Below, in pieces: positions 7,269 through 9,462 of a DNA stretch of 9,462 bases. The position numbers and the translations under genes were made by a program. The DNA comes from Pseudomonadota bacterium (GTDB lineage Bacteria > Pseudomonadota > Gammaproteobacteria > Burkholderiales > Methylophilaceae): contig JAKPIR010000055.1 of NCBI GenBank assembly GCA_029549705.1, forward strand, positions 1 to 9,462, read 5' to 3'. Numbering within the stretch: position 1 is the stretch's first letter; each line of letters opens with the position of its first letter. The notes under the pieces were generated by a model that was not told where the DNA came from, made no database searches, and saw only the letters and a program-made list of their open reading frames with translations.

Positions 7269-7964
7269 ATGCTAAGACATTCCGAATCTCACCGTTCTCA
7301 CCGCATTGGCTGGCTACGCGCGGCCGTTTTAGGTGCCAATGACGGCATTGTTTCTACCGCCAGTTTGGTGGTGGGCATTGCCGCCGCGCATGCCACACAT
7401 GAAACAATATTGCTGACAGGGGTAGCAGGTTTGGTGGCAGGGGCGATGTCGATGGCGGCAGGGGAGTATGTTTCTGTAAGTTCACAATCTGATACCGAAA
7501 ACGCAGACTTAACGCGTGAAAAAGAAGAGCTGGCAACCCAACCAGAGCATGAACTAGATGAACTAACAGGCATTTATGTGAGTCGTGGTTTAACGCCTGA
7601 ATTGGCAAGACAGGTCGCGGCACAAATGACCACACATGATGCGCTAGGCGCACACGCACGCGATGAATTAGGCATTCTGGAAATGACCAGCGCAAAGCCA
7701 GTGCAAGCGGCACTTTATTCTGCCGTGACTTTTGCAGTGGGCGCGGCCTTGCCTTTACTGGTGGCGTGGTTTGCGCCAAATCCTCAAATTATCATCAGTG
7801 TAGCGGTGATGTCTTTAGTTTTTCTAGCGTTACTTGGCGGCTTGGCGGCTAAGGCTGGCGGCGCAAACCTTTGGAAAGGCGCATGGCGCGTGACCTTTTG
7901 GGGCGCTTTGGCAATGGCAGCCACTGCAGGAGTTGGCAGTTTATTTGGCGTGGCAGTGGCGTAA
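7269..7964 (+). CDS. VIT1/CCC1 family Fe2+/Mn2+ transporter
   Basis: This inner-membrane protein of 231 residues belongs to the vacuolar iron transporter family, whose members move Fe2+ and sometimes Mn2+ out of the cytoplasm, usually by proton antiport. The signature LGANDGIVSTASLVVGIAAA (21-40) forms the first membrane helix. The second, GLVAGAMSMAAGEYVSV (54-70), carries the Met and Glu residues expected at the metal path. A cytoplasmic segment rich in Glu, Asp and His (about 73-138) corresponds to the metal-binding domain of VIT1, and three further hydrophobic spans follow (about 145-168, 172-195, 207-230). There is no N-terminal ferritin-like domain, unlike MbfA. I chose ATG 7269 because AAAGG lies 5 nt upstream and homology begins there. 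A GTG at 7164 would add 35 residues that look unlike the family. Direction and metal preference are inferred from relatives. Confidence 0.93.
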   Translation: MLRHSESHRSHRIGWLRAAVLGANDGIVSTASLVVGIAAAHATHETILLTGVAGLVAGAMSMAAGEYVSVSSQSDTENADLTREKEELATQPEHELDELTGIYVSRGLTPELARQVAAQMTTHDALGAHARDELGILEMTSAKPVQAALYSAVTFAVGAALPLLVAWFAPNPQIIISVAVMSLVFLALLGGLAAKAGGANLWKGAWRVTFWGALAMAATAGVGSLFGVAVA

Positions 7965-7989
7965 AAAAAGCGCGATTACCGCGCTTTTT
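7965..7989. terminator. Bidirectional terminator between the VIT gene and ppa
   Basis: A 10-bp stem, aaaaagcgcg (7965-7974) with cgcgcttttt (7980-7989), closes a 5-nt loop directly after the VIT stop codon. T-runs of five on the plus strand and seven on the minus strand (7969-7963) let it serve the VIT gene and also ppa, which approaches from the right. If ppa uses it, the ppa message has a 3' tail of roughly 120-140 nt. Confidence 0.85.
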
Positions 7990-8060
7990 AATATTGAATA
8001 CGCCACCTAAAACTGCCGAGAGATTTTTGTGCCTCTGCGAGCCTTATTTTAGGCGGCTTC

Positions 8061-8094
8061 CAGCGCATCAACAAAGAAGATGCGCTGTTTTTTT
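8061..8094 (+). terminator. Second plus-strand terminator-like hairpin, before the ppa 3' end
   Basis: The arms cagcgcatc (8061-8069) and gatgcgctg (8079-8087) enclose a 9-nt loop and are followed by seven T (8088-8094). It is oriented to stop rightward transcripts before they run antisense into ppa. No plus-strand gene is visible between it and the VIT terminator at 7965-7989. It may be a safety terminator or the end of a short RNA. On the minus strand it has no T-run but would fold in the ppa 3' tail. Confidence 0.7.
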
Positions 8095-8106
8095 AATTGC
8101 TAAGGT

Positions 8107-8655
8107 TTAAAACGCAGGTTTTACTTCTGCTGCGTTATAACGCGTTACGCCATCCATAATTTCTTTGTGCGCATCCTCTATGCCCACCCAGCCTTCAATT
8201 TTCACCCATTTCCCTTTGTCCAAATCCTTGTAATGCTCAAAGAAGTGCGAAATCATCTCTAAACGCCAAGGGGAGACATCTTGGTAAGTTTTTTGATAGG
8301 CATATAGGCCACAGACTTTTTCAACAGGCACTGCGAGCAATTTTGCGTCACCACCCGCTTCATCCGTCATTTGCAACATGCCTAGCGCACGGCAGCGCAC
8401 CACTACGCCTGGCAACAATGGCACAGGGGTAATTACCAGCACGTCTACCGGGTCTCCATCATCGGCTAAGGTATGCGGAATGTAGCCATAGTTACATGGA
8501 TATTGCATAGACGTTCCCATAAAGCGATCAACAAAGATAGCGCCGCTTTCTTTATCCACTTCATATTTCACAGGGTCGCCCTGCATCGGGATTTCAATAA
8601 TCACGTTAAAATCGTGGGGTAAATTTTTGCCTGATGGAACTAGATTGAGTGACAT
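8107..8655 (-). CDS. ppa: Soluble inorganic pyrophosphatase, family I
   Basis: This cytoplasmic Mg2+-dependent enzyme splits pyrophosphate to two phosphates and pulls biosynthetic reactions forward. The 182-residue length is typical of the hexameric bacterial type. Residues equivalent to the E. coli active site are all present with a +1 offset: E21, K30, E32, R44, Y52, Y56, the signature D66-G-D68-P-V-D71, D98, D103, K105, Y142 and K143. It should therefore be fully active. ATG 8655-8653 has GGAAG 6 nt upstream. The 101-bp gap to the DUF1232 gene upstream on the same strand contains a good -10 box, so ppa probably has its own promoter. It is convergent with the VIT gene. Identification is certain. 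Confidence 0.98.
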   Translation of the reverse strand: MSLNLVPSGKNLPHDFNVIIEIPMQGDPVKYEVDKESGAIFVDRFMGTSMQYPCNYGYIPHTLADDGDPVDVLVITPVPLLPGVVVRCRALGMLQMTDEAGGDAKLLAVPVEKVCGLYAYQKTYQDVSPWRLEMISHFFEHYKDLDKGKWVKIEGWVGIEDAHKEIMDGVTRYNAAEVKPAF

Positions 8656-8706
8656 GACTTGCTTCCAATAGTTAAATAGAGATTTGTTTGTAAATTCAAG
8701 GCGCGC

Positions 8707-8712
8707 ATTGTA
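8707..8712 (-). promoter_or_regulatory. Candidate -10 box for ppa
   Basis: TACAAT on the minus strand (8712-8707) matches five of six -10 positions. Transcription would start near 8700 and leave a leader of about 45 nt. The region 16-18 bp further upstream has no strong -35 (nearest is around ACAATT). Confidence 0.35.
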
Positions 8713-8756
8713 CCAAAGTCATGTAAATAAATTGTGACCTGATACAAAAATTAATA

Positions 8757-9029
8757 TCAACGCACTTGCGCGCGACAATGTTGAATAATTTCTTGTGGGG
8801 TGAGCTTTAATGCAAGATAAAACAAAGCAGGAATAATCACTGCATCATCTAACTGCCCAATAATTGGAATAAAATCAGGTATCAAGTCAAATGGTAGCAG
8901 CAAATAACCTACCGCCAAGCCCAATAAAAACTTGGCCACCCATGGCGTCTCAGGGTGTTTGAGCACTAATCGATAGACTTCCAGCTCTTTTTTTAAATGT
9001 CGGTAAAGCGACTTGAACTTACTCAGCAT
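8757..9029 (-). CDS. DUF1232 / YkvA-like small membrane protein
   Basis: This 90-residue protein carries the DUF1232 core, [18 protein letters not shown] (25-42) followed by the highly conserved [17 protein letters not shown] (46-62). There are two probable membrane segments (about 32-50 and 62-76) around a short loop holding the DLIPD and LDD acidic residues. A basic N-terminal helix (1-24, many Lys and Arg) probably lies on the cytoplasmic side. The family is widespread and its biochemical function is not established to my knowledge. The start codon (9029-9027) lies inside the end of purC, an 11-bp overlap, and the ribosome binding site is weak (GGGT about 12 nt upstream). Translation coupled to purC is therefore likely. 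Family assignment is strong; role unknown. Confidence 0.9.
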   Translation of the reverse strand: MLSKFKSLYRHLKKELEVYRLVLKHPETPWVAKFLLGLAVGYLLLPFDLIPDFIPIIGQLDDAVIIPALFYLALKLTPQEIIQHCRAQVR

Positions 9030-9462
9030 CCAGTTTTTTACCCGTTAAGCGTTCAAACGCCTCTAGATACTTTTCGGAAGTGCGTTGCGCCACATCTAAC
9101 GGCAATGCAGGCGCTGGTGGGGTTTTGTTCCACCCGGTAGATTCCAGCCAATCTCTGACATATTGCTTATCAAAGCTTGGGGGATTTTTGCCAACCGCAT
9201 AACCATCAGCAGGCCAGAAGCGGGATGAATCTGGCGTGAGTATTTCGTCAATCAAATACAATGTGCCCGCATCGTCAACACCGAACTCAAATTTTGTATC
9301 GGCAATAATAATGCCGCGGCTAAGCGCGTATTGCGCTGCTTCGGTATAGAGCTGAATACTGACTTTTGCGACTTTTTCGGCCAATTCTTGACCCAAAAGA
9401 GCTGCGCATTTTTCGAGCGAAATATTTTCGTCATGGTCGCCCATTTCCGCCTTGCTCGATGG
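9019..9462 (-). CDS. purC: SAICAR synthetase, C-terminal part (5' end beyond window)
   Basis: PurC joins CAIR and L-aspartate with ATP to give SAICAR in purine synthesis. The 147 visible residues are the C-terminal half of a protein that is usually about 290-300 residues in the longer, yeast-like form. The frame stays open to the right edge and reads [15 protein letters not shown]. The GDHDEN segment is a conserved internal motif, so the ATG at 9444 is an internal methionine and not the start. The second family signature [10 protein letters not shown] and the following [15 protein letters not shown] stretch are clear. The gene ends in TAA at 9021-9019, overlapping the DUF1232 start by 11 bp. 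It is intact as far as can be seen, and identification is confident. Confidence 0.96.
   Translation of the reverse strand, partial: PSSKAEMGDHDENISLEKCAALLGQELAEKVAKVSIQLYTEAAQYALSRGIIIADTKFEFGVDDAGTLYLIDEILTPDSSRFWPADGYAVGKNPPSFDKQYVRDWLESTGWNKTPPAPALPLDVAQRTSEKYLEAFERLTGKKLDAE

Noticed and set aside
7871..8110. Plus-strand ORF of 79 codons crossing the VIT end and the following gap.
   Set aside because: It overlaps the VIT coding end out of frame, runs through two terminator hairpins and has no recognisable domain.
9019..9444. ATG at 9444 as the start of a complete 141-residue protein.
   Set aside because: The frame continues upstream to the window edge with residues (PSSKAE) that precede GDHDEN in full-length PurC, so the gene is cut by the window and not short.

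Overview
The window looks like ordinary chromosome from a betaproteobacterium of moderate GC, most likely a methylotroph of the Methylophilaceae (Methylotenera/Methylophilus-like). This rests on protein character, a dciA / M23 peptidase / secA order that I recall from beta- and gammaproteobacteria, and a K+-independent H+-pyrophosphatase next to a soluble pyrophosphatase. The family-level placement is inference. I see no phage, insertion sequence, CRISPR array, tRNA or rRNA.

Left block (1-4247, all minus strand). Transcription runs leftward from a membrane-anchored M23 peptidase into secA, then a small four-cysteine DUF1289 protein, then a membrane ORF cut by the left edge. No terminator is visible between these genes, so they may form one operon for export and envelope functions. 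dciA, the replicative helicase loader gene, diverges from the M23 gene. Only about 30 bp separate the two start codons, and candidate -10 boxes for both directions share one TATA core.

Middle block (4277-7964, plus strand). dciA is followed by a 254-bp gap with a nested TTACA/TGTAA dyad and a clear ribosome binding site. Then comes hppA, a 679-residue membrane proton-pumping pyrophosphatase carrying the K+-independent signature. A VIT1/CCC1-type Fe/Mn transporter follows. Each of these two plus-strand genes is followed by two separate terminator-like hairpins, the second 80-110 bp beyond the first.

Right block (8107-9462, minus strand). ppa encodes a family I soluble pyrophosphatase with every catalytic residue in place. 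Upstream of it are a DUF1232/YkvA-like membrane protein gene and the 3' half of purC (SAICAR synthetase), which overlap by 11 bp. purC runs off the right edge.

Functionally, the notable theme is two unrelated enzymes for the same substrate, pyrophosphate, within about 1.1 kb. HppA saves the energy as a proton gradient and Ppa releases it as heat. I found no convincing undescribed system. The points worth a second look are regulatory: the shared divergent promoter, the hppA upstream dyad, the orphan hairpins, and slippage-prone tracts in the M23 gene.
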